Shown here in pieces: positions 27,219 to 35,459 of a stretch of 64,000 nucleotides of DNA (its first letter is position 1; every line of letters starts with the position of its first letter). Source of the DNA: Shewanella putrefaciens (GTDB lineage: Bacteria > Pseudomonadota > Gammaproteobacteria > Enterobacterales > Shewanellaceae); the NCBI RefSeq assembly GCF_016406305.1, contig NZ_CP066369.1:4172501-4236500 (forward strand), given 5' to 3'. The position numbers and the translations under genes are program-made. The notes under the pieces were generated by a model. That model was not told the origin of the DNA. It saw only the letters and a list, made by a program, of their open reading frames with translations, and did no database searches.

Positions 27219-27530
27219 ATGGGTTTAATTGAACAAGTATCAGTCGCTAAAAAAGCTAATATCTACTTTGAGGGTAAAGTTGCCAGCCGCAGCGTATTTT
27301 TTGCCGATGGTAGCAAACAAACATTGGGTGTGGTCTTGCCTGGAGAATATGAATTCTCGACTTCTCAGGGCGAAATTATGGAAGTCACCAGTGGTGCATT
27401 TGAAGTCCTGCTTCCAGGGGCTTCGACCTGGGAAACCTTCGAAGCAGGCACTCAATTTGAGCTTGCCGCCAATGTCAGCTTCAAAATCCGCAATACAGCC
27501 ATTGCCGAATATTGCTGCAGTTACCTCTAA
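27219..27530 (+). CDS. ppnP: Pyrimidine/purine nucleoside phosphorylase (YaiE/DUF1255)
   Basis: Small cupin-fold enzyme that splits nucleosides with phosphate to free base and ribose 1-phosphate. 103 residues, exactly in family range (E. coli PpnP 94). Typical stretches: YFEGKVASRSVFFADGS near residue 17, GVVLPGEYEFST and EVLLPGASTWETF. Good ribosome site before the ATG. Monocistronic, followed by a hairpin at 27577-27607. Confidence 0.92.
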   Translation: MGLIEQVSVAKKANIYFEGKVASRSVFFADGSKQTLGVVLPGEYEFSTSQGEIMEVTSGAFEVLLPGASTWETFEAGTQFELAANVSFKIRNTAIAEYCCSYL

Positions 27531-27576
27531 TCATCTCGATTGAGTGGAAGTTTCAATACCACAGGTTAATCGAACG

Positions 27577-27607
27577 CTCACAGTGAAGATTTTCTCAGCA
27601 CTGTGAG
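27577..27607 (+). terminator. Hairpin after ppnP
   Basis: CTCACAGTG and CACTGTGAG, nine perfect pairs around a 13-base loop, 47 bases after the ppnP stop, with only a weak T-run (TATGTTG). Possible terminator. Confidence 0.45.
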
Positions 27608-27785
27608 TATGTTGTCCCACCCGGCTATTCGAGTGCTTTATCCGTCTGATTTTTATCCATCTGGCTGTTTTAGTCTGTAACTGTTTTGCTCAGCAGCTAT
27701 TTTATTCAACAAAATAGGCTGACTTAAAACTCACAAAATAAAGCAGACTAATCGAGTGTGTTAACGTCGCCGATAAAACCAACAC

Positions 27786-27800
27786 TAGACGACCGGTCTA
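27786..27800. promoter_or_regulatory. TetR/NemR-type operator 1
   Basis: Inverted repeat TAGAC-GACCG-GTCTA, ten bases before the first possible start of the TetR gene. The same dyad recurs in front of the aldehyde reductase gene at 28499. It resembles the NemR operator of E. coli and is the probable site of autoregulation. Confidence 0.8.
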
Positions 27801-27821
27801 ATTTGATTTATGCTACGCCCC

Positions 27822-28418
27822 ATGAAAATTGAAACTCAATCCACTCGCCAGCACATTCTCGACATCGGCTATAAGCTGATCGTACGCAAAGGCTTCTCCA
27901 GCGTCGGCTTATCCCTACTGCTGCAGGCGGCCGAAGTGCCTAAAGGCTCGTTTTATCATTACTTCAAATCCAAAGAACAATTTGGTGAAGCGCTCATAAC
28001 CGATTATTTTGAAAAATATCAGTTAGAGTTAGACGCATTATTCAATGACTCGACGCTGACGGGCTATCAACGCTTGATGCAGTACTGGCAACAATGGTTG
28101 CACGTGCAAGCCGATGGCTGCGTAGATCAAAAGTGCCTCGTCGTAAAGCTCAGTGCCGAAGTGGCCGATTTATCCGAAGCCATGCGTGTTGCCTTACTTA
28201 AAGGTTCCGCCGGCATAATCGACAGGTTAACGACTTGTGTTCAAGCGGGCATAACCGATAGATCAATCGCCCTGCAAGATCCGCAATCGACCGCGGAAAT
28301 GTTGTATCACATGTGGTTAGGCGCCAGCTTAATGAATAAATTAGGCCACAGCCCAGCGGCACTCGAACGTGCGCTAGTGACGACTAAAGCCATTTTAACG
28401 CCTAAAACGGCCCCTTAA
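27822..28418 (+). CDS. TetR-family electrophile-sensing repressor, NemR-like
   Basis: Repressor with N-terminal helix-turn-helix (VGLSLLLQAAEVPKGSFYHYFKSKEQFG) and an AcuR/NemR-type ligand domain. Counting from the ATG at 27822 (198 residues), Cys105 stands in QKCLVVKLSAEVADLSEAM, the position of the reactive Cys106 of E. coli NemR, which senses hypochlorite and electrophiles; a second Cys at 100 is extra. An ATG at 27810 is also possible and neither has a Shine-Dalgarno. Operators in front of this gene and of the next one indicate control of itself and of the aldehyde-detoxification genes downstream. Confidence 0.85.
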   Translation: MKIETQSTRQHILDIGYKLIVRKGFSSVGLSLLLQAAEVPKGSFYHYFKSKEQFGEALITDYFEKYQLELDALFNDSTLTGYQRLMQYWQQWLHVQADGCVDQKCLVVKLSAEVADLSEAMRVALLKGSAGIIDRLTTCVQAGITDRSIALQDPQSTAEMLYHMWLGASLMNKLGHSPAALERALVTTKAILTPKTAP

Positions 28419-28498
28419 TCTAAACCGACTCAAAACTAATATTGGCTGATATCGATCTGCCAAAGATTTTTAAAGAATACATTTTCACGCCCCATAAT

Positions 28499-28513
28499 TA
28501 GACGACTGGTCTA
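28499..28513. promoter_or_regulatory. TetR/NemR-type operator 2
   Basis: TAGAC-GACTG-GTCTA, 47 bases before the aldehyde reductase start. It differs from operator 1 in one spacer base, so the same repressor should bind both. Confidence 0.8.
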
Positions 28514-28559
28514 CTAATTTAAGGGCCACTTATTAATGAAATCGTAGGATAAATTGTCC

Positions 28560-29717
28560 ATGCTAAATTTTAACTATTACAACCCGACCCGCATCCGTTT
28601 CGGTAAAAACACTATCGCCGAAATTGATGCCTTAGTACCGAGCGATGCTAAAGTCATGCTCCTCTTTGGCGGCAGCAGCGCCAGAAAAACAGGCACGCTA
28701 GACGAAGTAAAACAATCATTGGGCAATCGTTTCGTCGTCGAGTTCGATGGCATTGAGCCAAACCCAACCTATGAAACCTTAATGAAAGCCGTCGCACAAG
28801 TGCGTGAGCAAAAGATCGACTTCCTCCTAGCGGTTGGCGGTGGTTCGGTTATCGATGGCACTAAATTTGTGGCCGCTGCAGCGGTATTTGAAGGCGAACC
28901 TTGGGACATCCTCACTAGCTGGGGCGCAAAAGTAACTCAAGCTATGCCCTTTGGCTCTGTATTAACCTTGCCTGCGACGGGTTCCGAAATGAACAACGCC
29001 AGCGTAGTGACCCGTAAATCGCTGCAGGCTAAACTGCCATTCCGTAATGATTTGGTTTATCCACAATTCTCAATACTCGATCCGACTAAAACCTTCACCC
29101 TACCAGAGCGCCAAGTGGCCAACGGTGTGGTCGATGCTTTTGTACATATCACAGAGCAATACTTAACTTACCCAGTTAACGCTGCCGTGCAGGACAGATT
29201 TGCCGAAGGTCTGCTACAAACCTTGATTGAGCTTGGTCCACAGGTACTAGTGCAACCCCAAGACTATGACATTCGCGCTAATTTAATGTGGGTCGCCACT
29301 ATGGCACTCAACGGCACTATTGGCGTCGGCGTGCCGCATGACTGGGCAACTCATATGATAGGCCATGAACTAACTGCGCTTTACGATATCGACCATGCGC
29401 GCACATTGGCAATCGTGCTGCCTGCCCTGCTGCAGTGCACAAAAGAGGCTAAACGCGAAAAGTTACTCCAATACGCCGACCGAGTGTGGCACATCAACAC
29501 AGGTACTGATGACGAACGCATCGATGCCGCTATCGCAAAAACTAAGGCTTTCTTCGAAGCCATGGGCATAGCGACACATTTATCTGCCTATGATCTCGAT
29601 GCCAGCCATGTTGATACTGTCGTGAAACAGCTTGAACTGCACGGCATGGTGGCGCTTGGCGAACACGGTAATATTGACCCAGCCATGAGTCGTGAGATTT
29701 TGACCTTAGCCCTCTAA
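28560..29717 (+). CDS. Iron-containing alcohol dehydrogenase, YqhD-like aldehyde reductase
   Basis: NADPH-type aldehyde reductase of the group III metal-dependent alcohol dehydrogenases, which reduces short-chain aldehydes, methylglyoxal and lipid-peroxidation products. 385 residues from ATG 28560 (AGGAT upstream; the TTG six bases earlier is unlikely). Nucleotide motif GGGSVIDGTK near residue 94; metal ligands expected in VVDAFVHITEQY and in the HDWATHMIGHELTALYDIDHARTLA stretches. About 53 percent of the family core is recognisable by eye as YqhD. It follows the NemR-like gene and the second operator, and begins a run with a DJ-1 protein and a GST. Confidence 0.88.
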   Translation: MLNFNYYNPTRIRFGKNTIAEIDALVPSDAKVMLLFGGSSARKTGTLDEVKQSLGNRFVVEFDGIEPNPTYETLMKAVAQVREQKIDFLLAVGGGSVIDGTKFVAAAAVFEGEPWDILTSWGAKVTQAMPFGSVLTLPATGSEMNNASVVTRKSLQAKLPFRNDLVYPQFSILDPTKTFTLPERQVANGVVDAFVHITEQYLTYPVNAAVQDRFAEGLLQTLIELGPQVLVQPQDYDIRANLMWVATMALNGTIGVGVPHDWATHMIGHELTALYDIDHARTLAIVLPALLQCTKEAKREKLLQYADRVWHINTGTDDERIDAAIAKTKAFFEAMGIATHLSAYDLDASHVDTVVKQLELHGMVALGEHGNIDPAMSREILTLAL

Positions 29718-29782
29718 CGTCAAATGAACTAAACCCAAAGCTCACACGTATTAATGTGAGCAACTTAGGTAAAGGTATGAAA

Positions 29783-30469
29783 ATGAATATATTAATGGTA
29801 CTTACGTCACACGATAAACTCGGTGATACCGGTTTAAAAACCGGCTTTTGGCTAGAGGAATTCGCCTCACCTTTTTATGTTTTTAAAGATAAAGGTTTTG
29901 ACATTACCTTAGCCTCGCCACAGGGCGGTCAACCACCACTCGATCCAAAAAGTGATGAGCCAGACTTTCAGACCGAAGCCACTGCGCGCTTTAGCAAAGA
30001 TCCTGAGGCGCAAGCACTGCTAGCAAATACGACTCGCTTAAGTGAAATCAATGCAGCCGATTACGATGCGGTTTTCTATCCAGGCGGCCACGGCCCACTG
30101 TGGGATCTTGCCGAAGATAAACATTCTATCGCCTTGATTGAACAGTTTTATCAAACCAACAAACCCCTAGGGCTTGTCTGCCATGCGCCTGCTGCATTGC
30201 TGCACCCTAAAGCCAGTGATGGTAAGCCATTGGTCAGCGGCAAGCGTGTTACCGGTTTCAGTAATTCTGAAGAAGAAGCCGTGCAACTCACCCATGTCGT
30301 GCCATTTTTGGTTGAAGACATGCTGCAGAAAAAGGGTGGCACTTATGTCAAAGGTGATGATTGGACAAGCTTTGTCGTCGCAGATGGCCATTTGATCACA
30401 GGTCAAAATCCAGGGTCATCGGAAGCCGTTGCGCAGGCCATAGTCGAGCAACTGAACGCGAGAGGCTAA
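29783..30469 (+). CDS. DJ-1/PfpI-superfamily protein, Hsp31/glyoxalase III-like
   Basis: Single-domain class I glutamine-amidotransferase fold, 228 residues from ATG 29783 (AAAGG seven bases before; other starts at 29777 and GTG 29756). The nucleophile elbow is GLVCHAPAALLH with Cys133, the partner Glu lies in GFWLEEFASP (Glu25 or Glu26), and YPGGHGPLWDL follows the family pattern. Members act as glutathione-independent glyoxalases, deglycases or chaperones. Placed between an aldehyde reductase and a GST, a role in removing glyoxal or methylglyoxal is the best inference. Confidence 0.85.
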   Translation: MNILMVLTSHDKLGDTGLKTGFWLEEFASPFYVFKDKGFDITLASPQGGQPPLDPKSDEPDFQTEATARFSKDPEAQALLANTTRLSEINAADYDAVFYPGGHGPLWDLAEDKHSIALIEQFYQTNKPLGLVCHAPAALLHPKASDGKPLVSGKRVTGFSNSEEEAVQLTHVVPFLVEDMLQKKGGTYVKGDDWTSFVVADGHLITGQNPGSSEAVAQAIVEQLNARG

Positions 30470-30543
30470 GCGATAAAGACGTAACACACTCAGCTTGAAA
30501 TGAACAAAGACAGGCGCGAGTGTGCTAAATGCGTTAAAAAAGA

Positions 30544-30570
30544 GCTATCGCACCATAATGGTGCGATAGC
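30544..30570. repeat. Near-perfect 27-bp palindrome before GST gene
   Basis: Two 13-base arms around a single central A; the 5' arm is GCTATCGCACCAT. Its core CGCACC-N5-GGTGCG differs by one base per half from the NtrC site TGCACC-N5-GGTGCA. It lies 35 bases upstream of the GST start and 74 bases after the DJ-1 stop. It could be a terminator stem, although no T-run follows on either strand, or a protein-binding dyad. Confidence 0.7.
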
Positions 30571-30604
30571 TAAAAATATACTCTCACAGTCGAAAGGGAA
30601 GCCA

Positions 30605-31231
30605 ATGATCACCTTGCACCATCTCAATAAATCACGCTCTAAACGTATCATCTGGTTGCTAGAGGAACTCGGCCAACCTTATCAAATTAAGAGTTATCAG
30701 CGTGATAGCCAGACTTTTCTCGCGCCACCCGCACTTAAGCAAATTCATCCGTTAGGCAAATCACCCGTTATCGAAATGGACGGGCAAGTGATAGCCGAGT
30801 CGGGCGCGATCACTGAGTATCTGATTGAAAAACATGCGGATGACACCTTAGCGCCCGCCAAAGACAGCGCTGATTATGTCAGTTATCTGCAATGGCTACA
30901 CTTTGCCGAAAGTTCGGCCATGCTGCCTTTATTACTGCGTATGTTCGTGCAAAAGGACGGTTGTAAAACCAACTTCCTTGAAGATTATGCGGCGATAGAA
31001 GTCAGTAAGATAAGCCACTACTTTAATGATAGGTTAGCCGATAAAACCTACTTGGTTGCAGACAAGCTCACAGGCGCGGATATTATGATGTCCTTCGTGG
31101 TCGAACTACTGGCTAACAGTGGCGATCTCGCAAAATTTGAACACATTCAACGCTATGCCACTCAATTATCCCAACATGCAGCTTGGGTTAAAGCGAGTGA
31201 GATCGAGAAACAACTCGACGCAAGCCTGTAA
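30605..31231 (+). CDS. Glutathione S-transferase
   Basis: 208 residues from ATG 30605, preceded by AAAGGGA; the longer frame from 30500 runs through the palindrome and is rejected. Thioredoxin-like N-domain with SRSKRIIWLLEELG (catalytic Ser/Tyr region), the glutathione-binding PVIEMDGQVIAESGAITEYL, and an all-helical C-domain with KLTGADIMMSFVVELL. It conjugates glutathione to electrophiles. As fourth gene after the NemR-like repressor it fits a defence cluster, though the palindrome and a 135-base gap suggest it may have its own control. Confidence 0.88.
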   Translation: MITLHHLNKSRSKRIIWLLEELGQPYQIKSYQRDSQTFLAPPALKQIHPLGKSPVIEMDGQVIAESGAITEYLIEKHADDTLAPAKDSADYVSYLQWLHFAESSAMLPLLLRMFVQKDGCKTNFLEDYAAIEVSKISHYFNDRLADKTYLVADKLTGADIMMSFVVELLANSGDLAKFEHIQRYATQLSQHAAWVKASEIEKQLDASL

Positions 31232-31244
31232 TTTACAACTCGAG

Positions 31245-31272
31245 TTCGGGTACATGAGTGTGCCCGAATTTA
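31245..31272 (+). terminator. Possible terminator after GST gene
   Basis: TTCGGG and CCCGAA pair around a loop that can extend by TAC/GTG, followed by TTTAA. Starts 14 bases after the GST stop. Weak T-run. Confidence 0.5.
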
Positions 31273-31421
31273 AGCCCATTCAACCCAGTCCGCTTTTGCC
31301 TCCCTTTTCCTGCCAGCTTTACACCTTCTATATAGCGACGCCGCATGACAAACACCATGATTTTTGATGCAAAAGAGACTAATCTTGATTAACTCCCCCT
31401 CACTGATAAAAGGGCTTTTGC

Positions 31422-31958
31422 ATGCGCACATTCACACTCATAGGCCTATTGCTGCTTAGCACGCTGGCACAGGCAACTGTGTATAAATGGGTCGATAAGG
31501 ATGGGAAAGTTCATTACTCTGATGAACCACATCCCAATGCAGAAGTAGTTGAGTTAAAAGAAAAAACCTTGAACCAAATCGCCTTACCTCCAGCCCAACT
31601 CGATTCGAGCGCTAACGATCAAGTGATTGAAAACATGGCTTATCAAGTCAATATCACTTCGCCTGAAGAAGAGGCGACCGTCAGGGATAATAATGGCGAT
31701 TTTGAAGTGATGGCCACAGTGACTCCCGAAATTAAGGGCCGATATCTGATGGCATTAAAACTCGATGGACAAGTCATTGGCCAACCCCAAGTGGGCGGCA
31801 TATTTAAACTCACCAACATAGATAGGGGCGAACATACCCTTGTTGTTGACGCTATGACTCAAAGCGGCAAAGTCTTTGCATCTAGTTCACCAAGAAAGAT
31901 ATTTCTTCATCAAGCGGCGATGACTCCACCCCCAAAGAAACAACCAAAATCCAATTAA
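31422..31958 (+). CDS. DUF4124 periplasmic protein
   Basis: 178 residues with signal peptide 1-18 (cleavage after AQA) directly followed by the DUF4124 core VYKWVDKDGKVHYSDEPHP. A second part of about 90 residues looks like an immunoglobulin-like beta domain (VNITSPEEEATVRDNNGDFEV, GEHTLVVDAMTQSGKVF), and the tail is Pro/Lys-rich. Function unknown. In Shewanella this type of gene is found next to glnL-glnG, as here, 121 bases upstream of glnL. The link to nitrogen control is by position only. Confidence 0.82.
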   Translation: MRTFTLIGLLLLSTLAQATVYKWVDKDGKVHYSDEPHPNAEVVELKEKTLNQIALPPAQLDSSANDQVIENMAYQVNITSPEEEATVRDNNGDFEVMATVTPEIKGRYLMALKLDGQVIGQPQVGGIFKLTNIDRGEHTLVVDAMTQSGKVFASSSPRKIFLHQAAMTPPPKKQPKSN

Positions 31959-32027
31959 GACATTTAATAACAATGTGTTAGGTTGTTCAGGATAAATTAG
32001 ACCGTTTGATGAAGTCGAGTTGCAGCT

Positions 32028-32057
32028 TGCACCAGATTGGTGCACCATAGTGGTGCA
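32028..32057. promoter_or_regulatory. Two overlapping NtrC-binding dyads
   Basis: TGCACC-AGATT-GGTGCA (32028-32044) and TGCACC-ATAGT-GGTGCA (32041-32057), both perfect matches to TGCACC-N5-GGTGCA, sharing a TGCA. They lie 23 bases before the glnL start. In E. coli a comparable site represses the internal glnL promoter, so autoregulation by NtrC is likely. Confidence 0.9.
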
Positions 32058-32079
32058 ACTTTATTTTCAGGAATGGTCG

Positions 32080-33126
32080 ATGGATAAAGAGACTCTGCTT
32101 AATCATTTAGTCACTGCGGTACTTGTCATAGATAAGGATCTCAAACCTTGCTATGCCAATGCGGCGGCAGAGCAATTATTAGGCGTGGGTAGCCATAGAC
32201 TGATAGAGCAAGCCTTGCCGGAGCATTATCAAATTCTTGGTGTCCAGGCTCAATTGCTGAGTGATGCAGTACAAGCCAGCCAAGGATTAACGGTAAACAC
32301 CGCCACACTCGTCACCCTCGATGGACAACATCACACTGTGGATCTCACACTGATCCCCCTCGAAGATGAAACACAACTGAGCCTGCTCGAGCTGCGCCAA
32401 GTCGACCAACAGAGACGTATCCACCAGCAACTGAGCCAAGATGCACAACAGCAAGCGGCGCAGTTTTTAGTGCGTAACTTAGCCCACGAGATCAAAAATC
32501 CCCTCGGCGGTCTGCGCGGTGCGGCGCAGCTATTATCCCGGGAACTCGAGGACCCGGCACAAAAGGAATTTACCAGCCTAATCATAGAGCAAGCCGATCG
32601 CCTGCGTAACTTAGTCGACCGTCTGCTCGGCCCCCAAAGGCCGACACAACACAGTCTGCATAACATTCATCAAGTGGTGCAGAAGGTGTACAAACTGGTT
32701 GAAATGACGCTGCCCGCGAACATCCAGCTTAAGCGAGACTACGATCCGTCCATCCCCGATATCGAGATGGACCCAGATCAAATGCAGCAAGCTGTGCTCA
32801 ACATTTTGCAAAACGCAGTCCAAGCACTTGAACATACGGGCGGCGAGATTTTGATCCGCACTCGCACCCAGCACCAAGTGACAATAGGCTCACAGCGACA
32901 CAAGCTGGTACTGACATTATCGATTATCGACAATGGCCCTGGCATACCGACCGAGTTAATGGATACGCTGTTTTACCCTATGGTCACCAGCCGCGAGCAA
33001 GGTTCAGGGCTAGGTTTGTCAATTGCCCATAATATTGCCCGATTACATTCGGGCAGAATCGATTGTCTTTCCAGCGCAGGGCATACCGAATTTATTATTT
33101 CTTTACCGATTTTAAGCGCCAAATAA
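32080..33126 (+). CDS. glnL: Nitrogen regulation sensor kinase NtrB
   Basis: Cytoplasmic kinase/phosphatase of NtrC, controlled by PII according to glutamine status. 348 residues from ATG 32080 (CAGGA upstream), close to 349 in E. coli; the frame before this ATG crosses the NtrC sites and is not translated. PAS domain to residue 120, H-box LAHEIKNPLGGLRGAAQLL with His136 (E. coli His139), N-box NILQNAVQALE and G-box DNGPGIP. glnG follows after 38 bases. Confidence 0.95.
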   Translation: MDKETLLNHLVTAVLVIDKDLKPCYANAAAEQLLGVGSHRLIEQALPEHYQILGVQAQLLSDAVQASQGLTVNTATLVTLDGQHHTVDLTLIPLEDETQLSLLELRQVDQQRRIHQQLSQDAQQQAAQFLVRNLAHEIKNPLGGLRGAAQLLSRELEDPAQKEFTSLIIEQADRLRNLVDRLLGPQRPTQHSLHNIHQVVQKVYKLVEMTLPANIQLKRDYDPSIPDIEMDPDQMQQAVLNILQNAVQALEHTGGEILIRTRTQHQVTIGSQRHKLVLTLSIIDNGPGIPTELMDTLFYPMVTSREQGSGLGLSIAHNIARLHSGRIDCLSSAGHTEFIISLPILSAK

Positions 33127-33164
33127 TTGCGACAGCACCAACCCATACCGTATGAGGAAGCAAG

Positions 33165-34577
33165 ATGCGAATGAGTGAACAAGTGTGGATCCTCGACGAT
33201 GATAGCTCGATACGTTGGGTGCTAGAAAAAGCACTCCAAGGTGCCAAACTCAGCACCGCCAGCTTTGCCGCGGCTGAGTCCCTATGGCAGGCATTAGAGA
33301 TCTCCCAACCTAGGGTAATAGTGTCGGATATCCGCATGCCGGGGACAGATGGACTCAGCCTACTCGAAAGGCTGCAAATCCATTATCCCCATATTCCCGT
33401 GATCATTATGACGGCGCACTCGGACTTAGACAGTGCCGTAAGTGCCTATCAAGCGGGCGCATTTGAGTATCTACCCAAACCCTTCGACATCGATGAAGCC
33501 ATCTCCCTCGTCGAGCGAGCCCTCACCCATGCCACGGAGCAGAGCCCGGCCCCCGCGCAGGAAGCCCAGGTAAAAACCCCCGAAATCATAGGTGAAGCGC
33601 CGGCGATGCAGGAGGTATTTCGCGCCATAGGCAGGCTTTCACGCTCATCCATTAGCGTGCTCATTAATGGCCAGTCGGGGACGGGCAAAGAACTGGTCGC
33701 TGGCGCATTGCACAAACACAGTCCCCGCAAAGACAAACCCTTTATCGCCTTAAATATGGCGGCGATCCCTAAGGATTTGATCGAGTCTGAACTCTTCGGC
33801 CACGAAAAAGGTGCCTTCACCGGCGCCGCCAATGTGCGCCAAGGTCGCTTCGAACAAGCCAATGGTGGCACACTCTTTTTAGATGAAATCGGCGACATGC
33901 CGCTGGATGTGCAAACACGACTGTTACGGGTCCTCGCCGATGGCCAGTTCTACCGCGTCGGTGGTCATAATGCGGTGCAAGTGGATGTGCGTATCATAGC
34001 GGCAACTCACCAAGATCTTGAATTATTAGTGCAAAAAGGCGGCTTTAGGGAAGATTTATTCCATCGCCTCAACGTGATCCGCGTGCACTTACCACCACTA
34101 TCACAACGCCGTGAGGACATCCCCCAGCTCGCTACCCATTTTCTGGCTTCGGCGGCAAAGGAAATCGGCGTCGAAACTAAGATAATGACCAAGGAAACTG
34201 CGGCTAAGCTCTCGCAGCTCCCCTGGCCGGGTAACGTAAGACAGCTCGAAAACACTTGCCGCTGGCTCACTGTGATGGCTTCTGGACAGGAAATTTTACC
34301 CCAGGATTTACCGCCTGAACTGCTCAAAGAGCCTGTGAGTGTGGCCCACGCGGCAAAAGGCAGCCAAGATTGGCAATCAGCACTGACTGAGTGGATAGAT
34401 CAAAAACTCTCGGAGGGAAATAGCGATCTATTGACCGAGGTGCAGCCCGCTTTCGAGCGTATTCTGCTAGAAACTGCGCTGCGGCATACTCAAGGCCATA
34501 AACAAGAAGCGGCGAAACGTTTAGGTTGGGGACGAAATACGCTAACGCGAAAATTAAAAGAGTTGTCTATAGATTAA
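33165..34577 (+). CDS. glnG: Nitrogen regulator NtrC, sigma-54 activator
   Basis: Response regulator that activates sigma-54 promoters of nitrogen genes. Receiver domain with Asp55 (Asp53 from the second ATG), AAA+ domain with Walker A GQSGTGKE, the sigma-54 loop GAFTGA, and C-terminal Fis-type helix-turn-helix KQEAAKRLGWGRNTLTRKLKEL. 470 residues, usual. GAGGAAG precedes the ATG. Expected to bind the two dyads before glnL. Terminator follows. Confidence 0.96.
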   Translation: MRMSEQVWILDDDSSIRWVLEKALQGAKLSTASFAAAESLWQALEISQPRVIVSDIRMPGTDGLSLLERLQIHYPHIPVIIMTAHSDLDSAVSAYQAGAFEYLPKPFDIDEAISLVERALTHATEQSPAPAQEAQVKTPEIIGEAPAMQEVFRAIGRLSRSSISVLINGQSGTGKELVAGALHKHSPRKDKPFIALNMAAIPKDLIESELFGHEKGAFTGAANVRQGRFEQANGGTLFLDEIGDMPLDVQTRLLRVLADGQFYRVGGHNAVQVDVRIIAATHQDLELLVQKGGFREDLFHRLNVIRVHLPPLSQRREDIPQLATHFLASAAKEIGVETKIMTKETAAKLSQLPWPGNVRQLENTCRWLTVMASGQEILPQDLPPELLKEPVSVAHAAKGSQDWQSALTEWIDQKLSEGNSDLLTEVQPAFERILLETALRHTQGHKQEAAKRLGWGRNTLTRKLKELSID

Positions 34578-34622
34578 GCGTTACCCGCTAATAATAGCGA
34601 TATAGGTTTATTTATAGACAAC

Positions 34623-34653
34623 AAAAAGGGATATATTCATATCCCTTTTTTAT
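34623..34653 (+). terminator. Terminator after glnG
   Basis: AAAAAGGGATAT / ATATCCCTTTTT with loop ATTC and a T-run. A-rich upstream arm means it may also stop the convergent barrel gene. Confidence 0.9.
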
Positions 34654-34702
34654 AGATTTCTATTGCGGCTAGCGACAATTAAACGCGCTAAATACCGACA
34701 AA

Positions 34703-35269
34703 TTAGAATTGATAATGTACACCGACAGCAAATTGCTTAATATCTGTGTCGATATCATTTAATCCTAAACGGTTATTATCAGCATCCAACTCACCCGTAG
34801 TGACATCATAACTGACTCGAATGTTGAGGTGCTCGGTCACGGCAGCATTCACACCTACACCGTAGGTCCAACCAAAACCGGTCAAGTCTTCATCAAAACC
34901 ATTGCCATCGAGCACTATCGCCATAGAGGCGATACCCACCTTACCGTAAACTGAGAAAATATCATTGATTTGTGCGGTAAATTTAGGTGTAAAGCTTAAT
35001 GCGCCAGCGCTAACATCCACATCCCTATCGCCTAGATCGCCAGTGGCAAACAGGTTAGCTTCTAAACCAAACCAGTCGTTGAAGTTATAACCGCCGTAAG
35101 CACCAATACCAGTACCTGACTGAGAGTCAGTAAAATCATCACCATCGATTGTGACTTTATTCAATGCACCACCTACATAAAATCCTGTTGTGTCGGTGGC
35201 CGCAGAAACTTGGGCTGTCGCTAATACTGATAATAAAGAAATGGTAACTAAAGATAATTTTTTCATCAT
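34703..35269 (-). CDS. Outer-membrane eight-stranded beta-barrel protein
   Basis: 188 residues; signal peptide 1-23 (cleavage after SAA) followed by alternating strands such as GFYVGGALNKVTI, GIGAYGGYNFNDWFGLEANLF and VYGKVGIASMAIVLDG, and a final Phe (FAVGVHYQF). This is the OmpA-like / OmpX-type small barrel family (porin_OmpL or OMP_b-brl). No OmpA C-terminal peptidoglycan domain. Function unknown; such proteins can be adhesins or stress-induced surface proteins. It is monocistronic and near the Cpx envelope-stress genes, but I see no CpxR site in front of it. Confidence 0.82.
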   Translation of the reverse strand: MMKKLSLVTISLLSVLATAQVSAATDTTGFYVGGALNKVTIDGDDFTDSQSGTGIGAYGGYNFNDWFGLEANLFATGDLGDRDVDVSAGALSFTPKFTAQINDIFSVYGKVGIASMAIVLDGNGFDEDLTGFGWTYGVGVNAAVTEHLNIRVSYDVTTGELDADNNRLGLNDIDTDIKQFAVGVHYQF

Positions 35270-35459
35270 ACTTCCCTAATGATTTATGCTGATAACTAAA
35301 CGCTGCGGATATTACAACAAACCGATAAAAAGAGTTACCGGTGACAAAAATTAAATACACTCTATACAGGATTGATTCAGCTTTAAATAAGCGGCTCAAA
35401 AAGAACCGCTAACAGTCGTAGACTTGTATGAACCGCTTTATCGGCATCTCATCCTAAAC

